Of a stretch of 16,672 bases of DNA, positions 5,876 to 13,857 are shown in pieces. Positions within the stretch are counted from its first letter, which is position 1, and every line of letters begins with the position of its first letter. The notes under the pieces were generated by a model that worked only from the letters and a program-made list of their open reading frames with translations, did not search any database and was not told the DNA's origin. A program made the translations under genes and the position numbers. Source of the DNA: Lachnoclostridium sp. (GTDB lineage: Bacteria > Bacillota_A > Clostridia > Lachnospirales > Lachnospiraceae); assembly GCA_015057755.1 (NCBI GenBank), contig SVDR01000049.1, positions 1-16,672 on the forward strand, written 5' to 3'.

Positions 5876-7012
5876 ATGATCATTAAACCGTTTGCAGTTG
5901 AAGAATGGATGAATGCCTGGGAAGTGGGAGCGAAATATAATATTGCAGAGACTTGTGTGGATTCGGTATCCGTGGACGAGCTGTTTGAATTGACCGGAGA
6001 AAATAAGCAGGAGTTTTTAGATGCATTCTGTGCCAGAAGACTTACCTATGGAGATATCGAGGGTGCGCCTGTGTTTAAGGAAGGGATCTGTAAATTATAC
6101 AAGACTCTGCAGCCGGAGGAAGTTATTCCGACGCACGGTGCAACGGGCGCCAATCATCATGTGTTCTATTCGCTGATTTCTCCGGGAGACCGCGTCATCA
6201 GCATTATGCCAACGTATCAGCAGTTATACTCCATTCCGGAGTCCTATGGGGCAGATGTTCAGATACTGGAATTGAAAAAGGAACATCAGTATCTGCCGGA
6301 TCTGGAAGAATTAAAAGCGCTGGTGACTCCGGAAACAAAGATGATCTGTATCAACAATCCAAACAATCCGACGGGCGCGCTGATGGAGCGAACTTATCTG
6401 GAACAGATCGTGGAGCTTGCAAGGAGTGTGGGGGCGTATGTGCTCTGCGACGAGGTGTACCGTCATTTGACACAAGAGGATGTGTGGTGTGATTCCATCG
6501 TGGATTTGTATGAAAAAGGAATTTCTGTCAGCAGTATGTCGAAAGTCTTTTCTTTAGCAGGCCTGCGCCTTGGCTGGATCGCTACCCATGATAAAGCCGT
6601 GATCAAATCCTGCCTGTCCCACCGGGATTACAACCTGATCAGCTGTGGAATGTTTGATGAAGCGCTGGCAGCGGTGGCATTGAAACACAGCGAAACGCTT
6701 TTGGAAAGAAATAAGGGCATCGTGCGTGAAAATCTGGCCATTTTAGATCAGTGGATATCACAGGAGCCGCATATGAGTTATGTGAAACCGCAGGCAGGAA
6801 CGACTGCACTGGTTTATTACGATCTGGAAATGGATTCTTACCGGTTCTGTGAGGAAATGTACCATAAAACGGGTGCATTTGTAACGCCGGGCGATTGCTT
6901 TGAACAGCCGCATAGCTTCCGAATCGGTTATGCGTGTGATATAGAAGAACTGAAAGCCGGTTTGGCTGCGATCAGCGAGTATATTTCATTTGTCCTTGCC
7001 GGGGAAATCTGA
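5876..7012 (+). CDS. PLP-dependent aminotransferase, class I/II
   Basis: This 378-residue fold-type I enzyme uses pyridoxal phosphate to move amino groups between an amino acid and a 2-oxo acid in the cytoplasm. The family marks are NNPNNPTG (160-167), the PLP ring aspartate D192 and Y195 (CDEVY), the Schiff-base lysine K223 in SSMSKVFSLAG, R231 that binds the phosphate, and R349 (SFRIGYA), the usual carboxylate-binding arginine. Its length is normal for the class. The N-terminus (MIIKPFAVEEWMNAWE...YNIAETCVDS) resembles a clostridial aminotransferase subgroup whose substrate is not settled, so no gene symbol is given. AGGAGG (5863-5868) lies seven bases before the ATG. Transcription probably starts upstream of the hairpin at 5761-5838. 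No biosynthetic neighbour names a pathway. The next gene lies 79 bases downstream with no terminator. Confidence 0.88.
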   Translation: MIIKPFAVEEWMNAWEVGAKYNIAETCVDSVSVDELFELTGENKQEFLDAFCARRLTYGDIEGAPVFKEGICKLYKTLQPEEVIPTHGATGANHHVFYSLISPGDRVISIMPTYQQLYSIPESYGADVQILELKKEHQYLPDLEELKALVTPETKMICINNPNNPTGALMERTYLEQIVELARSVGAYVLCDEVYRHLTQEDVWCDSIVDLYEKGISVSSMSKVFSLAGLRLGWIATHDKAVIKSCLSHRDYNLISCGMFDEALAAVALKHSETLLERNKGIVRENLAILDQWISQEPHMSYVKPQAGTTALVYYDLEMDSYRFCEEMYHKTGAFVTPGDCFEQPHSFRIGYACDIEELKAGLAAISEYISFVLAGEI

Positions 7013-7013
7013 T

Positions 7014-7091
7014 ATGATGGAAGAATAGGAACTGGAACGATGCAAGACCTATGTGGTTGAGAAAATCGAGGATGTAAGGGAGCTTGTGTAA
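7014..7091 (+). other. Interrupted small reading frame (amber stop after four codons)
   Basis: Just after the aminotransferase stop, ATG-ATG-GAA-GAA is followed by TAG, then 20 more in-frame codons (ELERCKTYVVEKIEDVRELV) run to a TAA that touches the ATG of the next gene. The segment after the stop looks protein-like, but at this length chance is a fair explanation. It may be a decayed gene or nothing. The ribosome site of the next gene lies inside it. Confidence 0.25.
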
Positions 7092-8258
7092 ATGGAAATT
7101 CGCTATCCCAATTATTATAAGAAGTTTCAGTGTATCGCAGGCGATTGTCCGGACACCTGCTGTGCCGGATGGGAGATTCCGGTGGATAAGGCCAGCGAAA
7201 AACGGTATCGCGAGGCGTACAAACAAGGAAACATTCAAAATAAAGAATTTGCCCGCAAATTAAAGAAATATGTGAAACATGGTCAGATCATCAGTGAGGA
7301 CGTGACTTGTCCATTTCTGAACCGGGATGGACTTTGTGAAATGTACATGGAGCTTGGTCCGGAAGCTCTGTGTCATACTTGCGCACGTCATCCAAGACAT
7401 CTGGAAGATTACGGAAATCTGCATGAAATCGTCCTTTTAATGTCGTGTCCGGAGGCGGCACGATTGATCCTGGAGGAAAATGAGGGCGTTTTTTACCTGC
7501 GAAGCCGACCGGAGAGACAGGGAAACATCGACGGAATTGATCAGGAACTGCTGAATATTTTGTTGAAAGCACGAGATCTCATCTGGAAGTGGAATGCAGA
7601 TAAGTCGATGACTGTGAATGAAGGCATGGCACTTTCCGCAGCATTGGCGCATGATCTGCAGAGAAGACTTGTGGAACATGACTATGCAGGGATGCGAATG
7701 GTTTTGGAGAAATATGATTCGCAGGGAGCGAGCGTAAGGTTTGGAAAGCAGTGGGGTGAAAAAAGAGAAAACGGGGAGAAAGAATCTGTCAGGTTCTTTC
7801 TGATGTCTGATTTTATGGAACTGTTTGCCGGATTAGAGACGATTTGCCGTGACTGGCCGGAGATGCTGGAAACATGCAGAGCGACCTTGTATCATTCAGA
7901 GGACGCATATGAAACATATTCGGAAAAGTACGGCGAAATGGCTGCGATCCGTGCAGATGTGGAACGAGACAAACGAAATATATTCGAGTATTTTGTATAC
8001 TCGTTTGTCCTGCCGGCACTGTATGACGCAGATTTGCTGACAAAGGTGAAGATGGCGGTTCTTTGCACCTTGGCTGTTGAGGAATTGTATCTGACCGCAA
8101 AGAGAATTAATTGGAAACAGCGGGTCAATATTTGCCACGCGATCGCCAGACAGATTGAAAACTCTGATGGAAATCGTGAAAAGCTGGAGCGTGGGATAAG
8201 ACAAGAAGCATTTTGTTCGCGGAGAATGATCAACGCATTACTGGAAACGGAGGTATAA
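7092..8258 (+). CDS. FliB-like cysteine-rich protein (flagellin lysine-N-methylase family)
   Basis: The 388-residue product opens with the family signature YPNYYKKFQCIAGDCPDTCC and AGWEIPVD. Nine cysteines sit in the first 120 residues: C14, C19, C23, C24, C73, C82, C94, C97, C119, with the CHTC pair 94-97. Such clusters suggest a metal or iron-sulfur centre. In Salmonella, FliB adds methyl groups to flagellin lysines. Homologues are widespread in clostridia, including species without flagella, so the substrate here is unknown; no flagellar gene is in the window. Residues 130-388 are mostly helical and less conserved, with a charged stretch about 215-235. The ATG has AGGGAG (7077-7082) nine bases upstream. 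The stop TAA touches the ATG of the PAP2 gene, so the two are almost certainly co-translated. Confidence 0.82.
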   Translation: MEIRYPNYYKKFQCIAGDCPDTCCAGWEIPVDKASEKRYREAYKQGNIQNKEFARKLKKYVKHGQIISEDVTCPFLNRDGLCEMYMELGPEALCHTCARHPRHLEDYGNLHEIVLLMSCPEAARLILEENEGVFYLRSRPERQGNIDGIDQELLNILLKARDLIWKWNADKSMTVNEGMALSAALAHDLQRRLVEHDYAGMRMVLEKYDSQGASVRFGKQWGEKRENGEKESVRFFLMSDFMELFAGLETICRDWPEMLETCRATLYHSEDAYETYSEKYGEMAAIRADVERDKRNIFEYFVYSFVLPALYDADLLTKVKMAVLCTLAVEELYLTAKRINWKQRVNICHAIARQIENSDGNREKLERGIRQEAFCSRRMINALLETEV

Positions 8259-9185
8259 ATGGAGCTTTTATATTTTCTGGAAGGACTGCGGACACCGGTT
8301 GGTGACGCATTCTTTTCTCTTATTACTCATTTGGGGGAAGAAACATTATTTATCATTGTCGGATTATTGTTTTTCTGGTGTATCGACAAATTGCAGGGAT
8401 ATTATCTGCTGATCGTCGGGCTGACCGGAACAGTTATCAACCAGTTTTTGAAGTTATGGTTCCGGATTCCGCGCCCGTGGGTGAAAGATCCTGATTTTTC
8501 GATCGTAGAAAGCGCCCGCGCGGAGGCGACCGGCTACTCGTTCCCAAGTGGACATACACAGAGTTCAGTGGGAATCTTTGGTGCGGTAGCCCGCTGGAAC
8601 AAACAGCTGGCAGTGCGGATCGTATGCGTAGCGATCTGCGTTCTGGTTCCGTTGTCACGTATGTATCTGGGTGTGCACACACCTGCTGACGTAGGTATTT
8701 CCATTGTGGTTGCTCTGATACTGATCTTTGGCGTTTATCCGCTGATCCAAAAAGGTGCGAAAGAGCCGAAAACCATGCGAATGATCATGATCTGCATGCT
8801 GGCGGTTTCAGTTGCGTACACGGCATTTGTGGAATTATATGCATTTCCGGCAGATGTGGATGTACACAATCTTGAAAATGGCACGAAAAATGCCTACACC
8901 ATGCTGGGCTGCATTCTTGGTGTTTGGCTGACTTATGAGATGGACAGCCGTTTCATTCAGTTCCGCACAGATGCACTCTGGTGGGCACAGATTTTGAAAC
9001 TGGTGATCGGTCTGGCAATTTTGCTGGCGATCAAAGCCGGTGTAAAAAGCCCGCTTCTGGCATTGACCGACGGCCATCATATTGCAGATGCGATCCGTTA
9101 TTTCCTGATGGTGGCGTTTGCTGGCTGTATGTGGCCGATGACGTTTGAGTTTTGGAGAGGGCTTGGACAGAGAAAATATTTATAA
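8259..9185 (+). CDS. Membrane PAP2-family phosphatase
   Basis: This is a 308-residue polytopic membrane protein with all three phosphatase motifs: K65-x6-R72-P73 (KLWFRIPRP), PSGH (96-99) and S133-R134-x5-H140-x3-D144 (SRMYLGVHTPAD). H99 and H140 are the expected catalytic histidines. PAP2 enzymes of this type remove phosphate from lipid phosphates such as phosphatidate or undecaprenyl diphosphate at the outer face of the membrane. After the catalytic core, about 150 more residues with several hydrophobic segments follow (about 170-308), longer than a minimal PAP2 protein. The GGAGG site lies within the end of the FliB-like gene and the ATG follows that stop with no gap, so translation is coupled. 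No terminator is seen before trxB, but trxB has its own promoter. Confidence 0.9.
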   Translation: MELLYFLEGLRTPVGDAFFSLITHLGEETLFIIVGLLFFWCIDKLQGYYLLIVGLTGTVINQFLKLWFRIPRPWVKDPDFSIVESARAEATGYSFPSGHTQSSVGIFGAVARWNKQLAVRIVCVAICVLVPLSRMYLGVHTPADVGISIVVALILIFGVYPLIQKGAKEPKTMRMIMICMLAVSVAYTAFVELYAFPADVDVHNLENGTKNAYTMLGCILGVWLTYEMDSRFIQFRTDALWWAQILKLVIGLAILLAIKAGVKSPLLALTDGHHIADAIRYFLMVAFAGCMWPMTFEFWRGLGQRKYL

Positions 9186-9229
9186 CATATTTTGCCACAG
9201 AACTGCCACGACAAATTCTCTGAAACCAT

Positions 9230-9259
9230 TTGTATTATTTACCTTGTCTATGTTATACT
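9230..9259 (+). promoter_or_regulatory. trxB promoter
   Basis: TTGTAT (9230-9235) and TATACT (9254-9259) are 18 bases apart. The site lies inside the upstream open extension of the trxB frame and so argues for the later start. Confidence 0.6.
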
Positions 9260-9311
9260 AATCATATATAATGCTTTTTATGCGCTTTTAACAAAAGGAG
9301 TGACGACGGCA

Positions 9312-10268
9312 GTGATTTATGATTTAGTGATCTTAGGTTCCGGACCGGCAGGTCTTGGAGCAGCAATATATGCTCAGAGAGCAGAATTAAAAACATTAGT
9401 GATTGAAAAAGAGATGGTCAGCGGCGGACAGGTGCTGACCACATATGAGGTTGATAACTATGCCGGTCTTCCGGGAATCGGAGGATTTGACCTGGGCATG
9501 AAGTTCCGGGAGCATGCGGATCATCTTGGTGCCGAGTTTGCAGAGGATGTGGTTTTGCGGATTGAGGAAGCAGATGCAGCAGAGCTTGAACTGGTTCAGG
9601 CAGCGGAAGTCGGCTCCGGTCTGAAAAAGGTGGTCGGTGAAAACGCGACTTATCTGGCAAAGACCGTGATCATTGCAACTGGTGCACAGCACAGAAAGCT
9701 GGGAGTTCCGGGTGAGGAAGAACTGGTTGGAATGGGAGTATCTTACTGTGCGACCTGCGATGGTGCATTTTTCAAAAATAAAGTGACTGCGGTTGTGGGC
9801 GGCGGCGATGTTGCGATCGAGGATGCGATCTTCCTTGGAAGAATCTGTGAAAAGGTATATCTGATCCATCGTCGTGACGAACTGCGCGGTGCGAAGAGCC
9901 TGCAGAAGAAACTGATGGACATGAAAAATGTGGAGATCCTCTGGGATACAGTGGTAGATTCCATCAACGGTAAGTTCAAAGTAAGCACATTGAGCCTTTC
10001 TAATAAGAAGACAGGCGAGCAGAAAGAGATCGCGGTGGACGGTGTGTTTATCGCAGTCGGTATTTCTCCGAATACGGAAGAATTTAAGGGTGCTGTGGAG
10101 ATGGACCAGGGCGGCTATATTGTTGCCGGCGAGGATGGAACCACTTCCGTTCCGGGCATTTTTGCCGCCGGCGATGTGAGAACCAAACAGCTCCGTCAGA
10201 TCATTACAGCCGTAGCCGACGGTGCAAACTGTGTGACCAGCGTGGAACGTTATTTAAATGAACAGTAA
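9312..10268 (+). CDS. trxB: Thioredoxin reductase (NADPH)
   Basis: This 318-residue flavoprotein reduces thioredoxin with NADPH, passing electrons through FAD and a redox disulfide. Visible parts in order: FAD-binding GSGPAG (9-14), the CATC redox pair (C146, C149), the NADPH-binding GGGDVAIEDA (163-172), HRRDELR (186-192) whose arginines fit the 2'-phosphate of NADPH, and the second FAD motif GIFAAGDVR (282-290). Length is normal, with a slightly long insertion at 86-110. The frame is open back to 9192, but those 40 residues are hydrophobic and unlike the family, and the promoter lies within them. GTG at 9312 begins the conserved MIYDLVILG and has AAGGAG at 9295-9300. GTG at 9300 is the alternative. 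It begins a run with the NlpC/P60 gene and sdaAB-sdaAA without terminators. No thioredoxin gene is present. Confidence 0.94.
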   Translation: MIYDLVILGSGPAGLGAAIYAQRAELKTLVIEKEMVSGGQVLTTYEVDNYAGLPGIGGFDLGMKFREHADHLGAEFAEDVVLRIEEADAAELELVQAAEVGSGLKKVVGENATYLAKTVIIATGAQHRKLGVPGEEELVGMGVSYCATCDGAFFKNKVTAVVGGGDVAIEDAIFLGRICEKVYLIHRRDELRGAKSLQKKLMDMKNVEILWDTVVDSINGKFKVSTLSLSNKKTGEQKEIAVDGVFIAVGISPNTEEFKGAVEMDQGGYIVAGEDGTTSVPGIFAAGDVRTKQLRQIITAVADGANCVTSVERYLNEQ

Positions 10269-10325
10269 AAGATAGGTTGCGATTCAGTAACTAGGGGACG
10301 ATAGAGAAAAAGGGGAATGATGCGA

Positions 10326-11744
10326 ATGAATTTTGCAAAGAAAGTACTGGCGGCAGGCTGTCTTTTTACGATGTTGACGATGCCTCTCGTGTCTTATGCG
10401 AATCCGGCTCAGACAAGCCCGAGAACGGGAGTTCCGACGGTATCCGTTACAGCGTCCAAGTACTCCAATGTGGCAATTTCAAGAGTGACAAATTACGTAA
10501 ATGTAAGAACACAGGCCAATACGACCAGCGAGATCGTCGGTAAGATTTACAATAATTGTGCGGCAACGATCCTCGCGACTGTAGACGGCGAAGGCGGTAA
10601 ATGGTACCAGATCCAATCCGGAACCGTTACCGGTTACATAAAGGCCGAGTATTTTATTACAGGTTCCGAGGCGGAAAAGATCGCGAAGGAAATCGGAACA
10701 GTGTATGTGACGATCAATACGACGACATTAAGATTAAGAGAAAAGGCAAGCACAGACAGTAAGACACTGACTTTGCTTTCCAGAGATGCTGAGTATATTG
10801 CGATCGGAGAAGAGGGCGATTTCGTACAGATTGAAGTCGATGCTTCTTTGAGCGGTTATGTACATAAAGACTACATTCAGGAAACGGTTGAGTTTGACAG
10901 TGCGGTAAGCCTTTTGGAGGAACAGCAGCAGAAGGAAGAAGCTGACCGTATCAAGAAAGAGGCGGAGGATGCGATCGCAGCGCTGAACCAGCTGAAGACA
11001 CAGGCTCCTGCAGAACAGCCGGCTGTAAACCAGGCTCCGGAGGCACAGACTCCGACAGCCGTTGAAACAACTGCTCCGAGCGGAAATGAAAACACAGAGA
11101 GCAGCGCTCCGTCTGCAGTACCGTCTGCGGTGATCGCGGCAAATCCGAACAGTACAGGACAGCAGGATGTAACAACATCCGCACCGGCAGCGGAACCGAC
11201 TCAGACAGAGACGAAAGATACTGCGAAAGCAGAGGGTCCGGGCAGCGTGAACAATACCGGCAGTGAAAATGGTCCGGGAGCGAACGGCCCAACTGTCAGT
11301 GATACACAGGGACCTGCAGGACCGGGTGCTCCAGCAGCGCAGAATCAGGCACCGCAGGGTGTGAACAATGCAGAACTTACTTCTGCAACCAGAACAGCGA
11401 TCGTGGCATATGCAAAACAGTTCCTTGGCAATCCGTACGTATACGGAGGTACAAGCCTGACAAACGGTGCAGACTGTTCCGGTTTTACCATGAGAATTTT
11501 TGAGCATTTCGGTATCGATACCGGACGCTCTTCCAGAGATCAGGCAGCGAAAGCGAAAGAAATTCCGCTCAGCGATATTCAGCCTGGAGATCTTCTGTTC
11601 TATGCGAGCGGGGACTACATCAATCATGTAGCGCTCTATATCGGCGGCGGACAGATCATTCATGCAAGTAACTCAAAGACAGGAATCATTATTTCTACAG
11701 CTTACTACAGAACACCGTACAAAGCTGCGACATTCCTGAATTAA
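10326..11744 (+). CDS. Secreted SH3-domain NlpC/P60 peptidoglycan hydrolase
   Basis: This is an exported cell-wall endopeptidase of 472 residues from this start. (Residue numbers below count from the ATG at 10317; subtract 3.) A signal peptide covers about 4-28 (NFAKK, a hydrophobic core, cleavage after VSYA). Two bacterial SH3 domains follow: about 53-115 (YVNVRTQANTTSEIVG) and 128-188 (TLRLREKASTDSKTL). A coiled-coil stretch of Glu and Gln (196-228) leads to a long Pro/Ala/Gly/Asn-rich linker (229-350). The C40 NlpC/P60 domain ends the protein, with catalytic C387 in GADCSGF, H437 in INHVALYIG and H449 (QIIHAS) as third residue. The family cleaves gamma-D-glutamyl bonds in stem peptides; SH3 domains hold it to the wall. 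ATGs at 10317 and 10320 are also in frame; AGGGG (10311-10315) best fits 10326, with 10320 possible. Confidence 0.92.
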   Translation: MNFAKKVLAAGCLFTMLTMPLVSYANPAQTSPRTGVPTVSVTASKYSNVAISRVTNYVNVRTQANTTSEIVGKIYNNCAATILATVDGEGGKWYQIQSGTVTGYIKAEYFITGSEAEKIAKEIGTVYVTINTTTLRLREKASTDSKTLTLLSRDAEYIAIGEEGDFVQIEVDASLSGYVHKDYIQETVEFDSAVSLLEEQQQKEEADRIKKEAEDAIAALNQLKTQAPAEQPAVNQAPEAQTPTAVETTAPSGNENTESSAPSAVPSAVIAANPNSTGQQDVTTSAPAAEPTQTETKDTAKAEGPGSVNNTGSENGPGANGPTVSDTQGPAGPGAPAAQNQAPQGVNNAELTSATRTAIVAYAKQFLGNPYVYGGTSLTNGADCSGFTMRIFEHFGIDTGRSSRDQAAKAKEIPLSDIQPGDLLFYASGDYINHVALYIGGGQIIHASNSKTGIIISTAYYRTPYKAATFLN

Positions 11745-11765
11745 CTATATGGAGGATATAGGGGT

Positions 11766-12443
11766 ATGAACGAAATTGGTATTTTTGACATCCTTGGACC
11801 AAATATGATCGGTCCGTCCAGTTCTCACACAGCAGGCGCTCTGAGAATTGCATTTATCGCAGGAAAGATGGTTAGCAAACCGGTGTCCGTAAAATATGTG
11901 CTTTACGGTTCCTTTGCCCGCACTTACCGCGGCCATGGTACAGACCGTGCGTTAGTGGCAGGTATCCTTGGCTATCAGACAGATGATGAGAGAATCCGTG
12001 ATTCTTTCGAACATGCTGAGGCAGCAGGCGTGAAGTTCGAATTCATCGAGAATTTCACAGAGACAGAGGTATATCCGAACACTGTAGACGTTTACGTGAC
12101 AGATGAAAGCGGCGCAGAAGTTTCCCTTCGCGGCGAATCCATCGGAGGCGGCAACGCAGTGATCACAAAATTAAATGGCGTAGATGTAGAACTGACAGGT
12201 AACTTCCACACATTAGTAATTGAGCAGATCGATAAGAAGGGTGTACTTGCATTCCTGACAACTGTATTAAGTGCCAACGACATCAACATCGGTACTGTTC
12301 GTCTGTTCCGTGAAGGTAAAGGTAAGATGGCGACAACTGTTATCGAAGTTGACTCTGAAATCCCGGCAAATGTTACATCTGCACTGTATAGCTTAGATGC
12401 AGTTAAGAATGTGATCATTGTACCGAGAATCAAAATGGATTAA
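11766..12443 (+). CDS. sdaAB: L-serine dehydratase, iron-sulfur dependent, beta subunit
   Basis: The 225-residue protein is the beta subunit of the two-part enzyme that converts L-serine to pyruvate and ammonia. It starts with the family motif GPSSSHTAGA (16-25), which lines the active site, and ends with an ACT domain (about 148-222) of the kind that binds amino acids and controls enzymes of serine metabolism. Length is normal. GGAGG lies upstream of the ATG, only 21 bases after the NlpC/P60 gene and without a terminator, so it can be read from upstream. The alpha subunit begins 14 bases downstream with its own AGGGGG site, so the two are made together. The cluster ligands are in the alpha subunit. 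Confidence 0.95.
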   Translation: MNEIGIFDILGPNMIGPSSSHTAGALRIAFIAGKMVSKPVSVKYVLYGSFARTYRGHGTDRALVAGILGYQTDDERIRDSFEHAEAAGVKFEFIENFTETEVYPNTVDVYVTDESGAEVSLRGESIGGGNAVITKLNGVDVELTGNFHTLVIEQIDKKGVLAFLTTVLSANDINIGTVRLFREGKGKMATTVIEVDSEIPANVTSALYSLDAVKNVIIVPRIKMD

Positions 12444-12457
12444 TAGGGGGTTCGGAA

Positions 12458-13348
12458 ATGAATTTTATTAATGGTGCGCAGCTTTTAGATTATTGTGAAA
12501 AGAATAATAAAAAGATTTCCGAGGCTATGTTCGAGCGTGAGACAACTCACCTTGAGGCTGACCCGGAAAGAACTATGGAGAAGATGAGAAAAGCTTATTC
12601 CATTATGAAGGCTTCCGTAAAGAAACCGATGGAAGAAGATATTGTCAGTATGGGCGGTATGATCGGTGGCGAGAGCAAAAAGCTCCACACACTGAGAAAT
12701 GAAGGCAAGAACCTTTGCGGCAGCCTGGTTTCCAAAGCGATCGCTTATGCGATGGGTGTTCTGGAAGTCAATGCTTCCATGGGTCTGATCGTAGCAGCTC
12801 CGACAGCAGGTTCCTCCGGTGTTATCCCGGGTGTTCTTTGTTCCATTCAGGAAGAGTACGGATTCAGCGATGAAGAGATCGTTCAGGCATTATTCAATGC
12901 AGGCGGTATCGGTTATTTAATTACAAGAAACGCAACAACAGCAGGAGCTGAGGGTGGCTGCCAGGCAGAGGTTGGTTCTGCAAGTGCGATGGCTGCATCT
13001 GCAGTGGTTGAGCTTTTCGGCGGTACACCGAGACAGTGTATGGACGCTGCTTCCCTTGCAATTGTAAATATCCTTGGTCTCGTTTGTGACCCGATCGGCG
13101 GTCTGGTTGAGAATCCGTGCCAGAACAGAAATGCGATGGGTGCTTCCAATGCACTTGTTGCAGCAGAATTAGTTCTTGCAGGTATCAAGAGCATCACTCC
13201 GATCGATGAGACAATCGAAGTTATGTATGCAGTTGGTAGGTCCATCCCATCCGAGCTTCGTGAGACATCTATGGGCGGTCTTGCAGTTGCTAAGAGCGCT
13301 TGTGAGACATGCCGTGCATGTGCGGAAAAACGTAAAAAAGCGAAATAA
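12458..13348 (+). CDS. sdaAA: L-serine dehydratase, iron-sulfur dependent, alpha subunit
   Basis: The 296-residue alpha subunit carries the [4Fe-4S] cluster whose free iron polarises the serine hydroxyl. Cysteines C168 (EGGCQAEVG), C210 (LVCDPIGG) and C221 (ENPCQNRNA) have spacings of 42 and 11, the same as C343, C385 and C396 of the single-chain Legionella enzyme, whose structure shows these as cluster ligands. The C-terminal tail ends with three more cysteines (C282, C285, C288 in ACETCRACAEK); in the Legionella enzyme a tail cysteine reaches into the active site. The core APTAGSSGVIPG (114-125) is intact. The enzyme is oxygen-sensitive and cytoplasmic, which suits an anaerobe that ferments serine. 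A strong terminator follows, so this is the last gene of the trxB-led run. Confidence 0.95.
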   Translation: MNFINGAQLLDYCEKNNKKISEAMFERETTHLEADPERTMEKMRKAYSIMKASVKKPMEEDIVSMGGMIGGESKKLHTLRNEGKNLCGSLVSKAIAYAMGVLEVNASMGLIVAAPTAGSSGVIPGVLCSIQEEYGFSDEEIVQALFNAGGIGYLITRNATTAGAEGGCQAEVGSASAMAASAVVELFGGTPRQCMDAASLAIVNILGLVCDPIGGLVENPCQNRNAMGASNALVAAELVLAGIKSITPIDETIEVMYAVGRSIPSELRETSMGGLAVAKSACETCRACAEKRKKAK

Positions 13349-13361
13349 TTTTGTCTGTTAT

Positions 13362-13392
13362 GGTCCTCGACATTTGGTCGGGGACCTTTTTT
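13362..13392 (+). terminator. Terminator after sdaAA
   Basis: GGTCCTCGAC (13362-13371) pairs with GTCGGGGACC (13377-13386) through ten pairs, one of them G-T, with a 5-base loop and six T. It closes the trxB-nlpC-sda run. Confidence 0.93.
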
Positions 13393-13463
13393 CGTGAAAT
13401 ATTCTATCGATTGAACTGTCAGTCCATAGACGAAAATTGTATTTTGCGATAAAATAAAAGTTT

Positions 13464-13480
13464 CTGGAAAAATATTCCAG
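13464..13480. promoter_or_regulatory. Dyad upstream of the XRE gene
   Basis: CTGGAA-N5-TTCCAG is a perfect 6-base dyad about 100 bases before the XRE start, in the 219-base space after sdaAA. It may be an operator. No convincing -35/-10 pair was found near it. Confidence 0.35.
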
Positions 13481-13527
13481 TATGAATCAGTTTTACAATC
13501 AGCCGCTTATATAAACTCCAGTAAAAT

Positions 13528-13550
13528 GTTGAATACAAAAATGATTCAAC
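13528..13550. promoter_or_regulatory. Dyad next to the XRE ribosome site
   Basis: GTTGAAT-N9-ATTCAAC has perfect 7-base arms and ends directly at the GGTGGTGAG ribosome site of the XRE gene. It could be an operator for the regulator itself, or a leader hairpin that hides the ribosome site. Confidence 0.45.
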
Positions 13551-13567
13551 GGGTGGTGAGTTGCAAG

Positions 13568-13837
13568 ATGCCAATACTAAAGACAAAAGATGGCAGAAAG
13601 AATCTGGTTGGATTAAAACTGATTCAGCTAAGAGAGGGAAAAGGAATGTCGCAGCGTGATCTGGCGAAAGCATTTCAGCTGATCGGATGTGACATTGACC
13701 AGAATGTCATTACAAGGATTGAGACAGGAAAACGGAAGGTCACAGACATGGAAATCTGGGCGATCACGATTGTGTTTGGTGTGAAAGCCGGAGAATTGTT
13801 TGAGTCTGAGGAAATGGACGAGATTTTCGTTCGATAA
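13568..13837 (+). CDS. Small XRE-family DNA-binding regulator
   Basis: The 89-residue protein is essentially a single Cro/C1-type HTH domain. Residues 13-38 (LVGLKLIQLREGKGMSQRDLAKAF) give the first helices, and the recognition part is DQNVITRIETGKRKVTDMEIWAI (44-66), where the TRIETGKR segment fits the S-x-E-x-G-x-R family pattern. A short acidic tail (ESEEMDE) follows. No ligand-binding or protease domain is present, so it is a simple repressor or activator whose target cannot be named. The frame is open from 13526, but that ATG has no ribosome site and the extension runs through the 13528-13550 dyad; ATG at 13568 has GGTGGTGAG upstream. It is a single-gene unit between terminators. Its neighbours are sda and the aldo/keto reductase. 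Confidence 0.82.
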   Translation: MPILKTKDGRKNLVGLKLIQLREGKGMSQRDLAKAFQLIGCDIDQNVITRIETGKRKVTDMEIWAITIVFGVKAGELFESEEMDEIFVR

Positions 13838-13857
13838 TTCAAAAAAGAATCCCGCCA

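Noticed and set aside
9192..9311. N-terminal extension of thioredoxin reductase
   Set aside because: The 40 extra residues are hydrophobic and unlike the family, and they contain the likely promoter of the gene.
10326..10370. Lipoprotein signal (LAAGC) in the NlpC/P60 protein
   Set aside because: The cysteine comes too early, before most of the hydrophobic core, and lacks Leu at position -3. A normal cleavage site after VSYA fits better.
10734..11663. Open frame of 309 codons on the minus strand, rich in Cys, Arg and Ser
   Set aside because: It is the antisense of the NlpC/P60 gene; the composition reflects the reverse complement of its Ala/Pro/Gln-rich linker.
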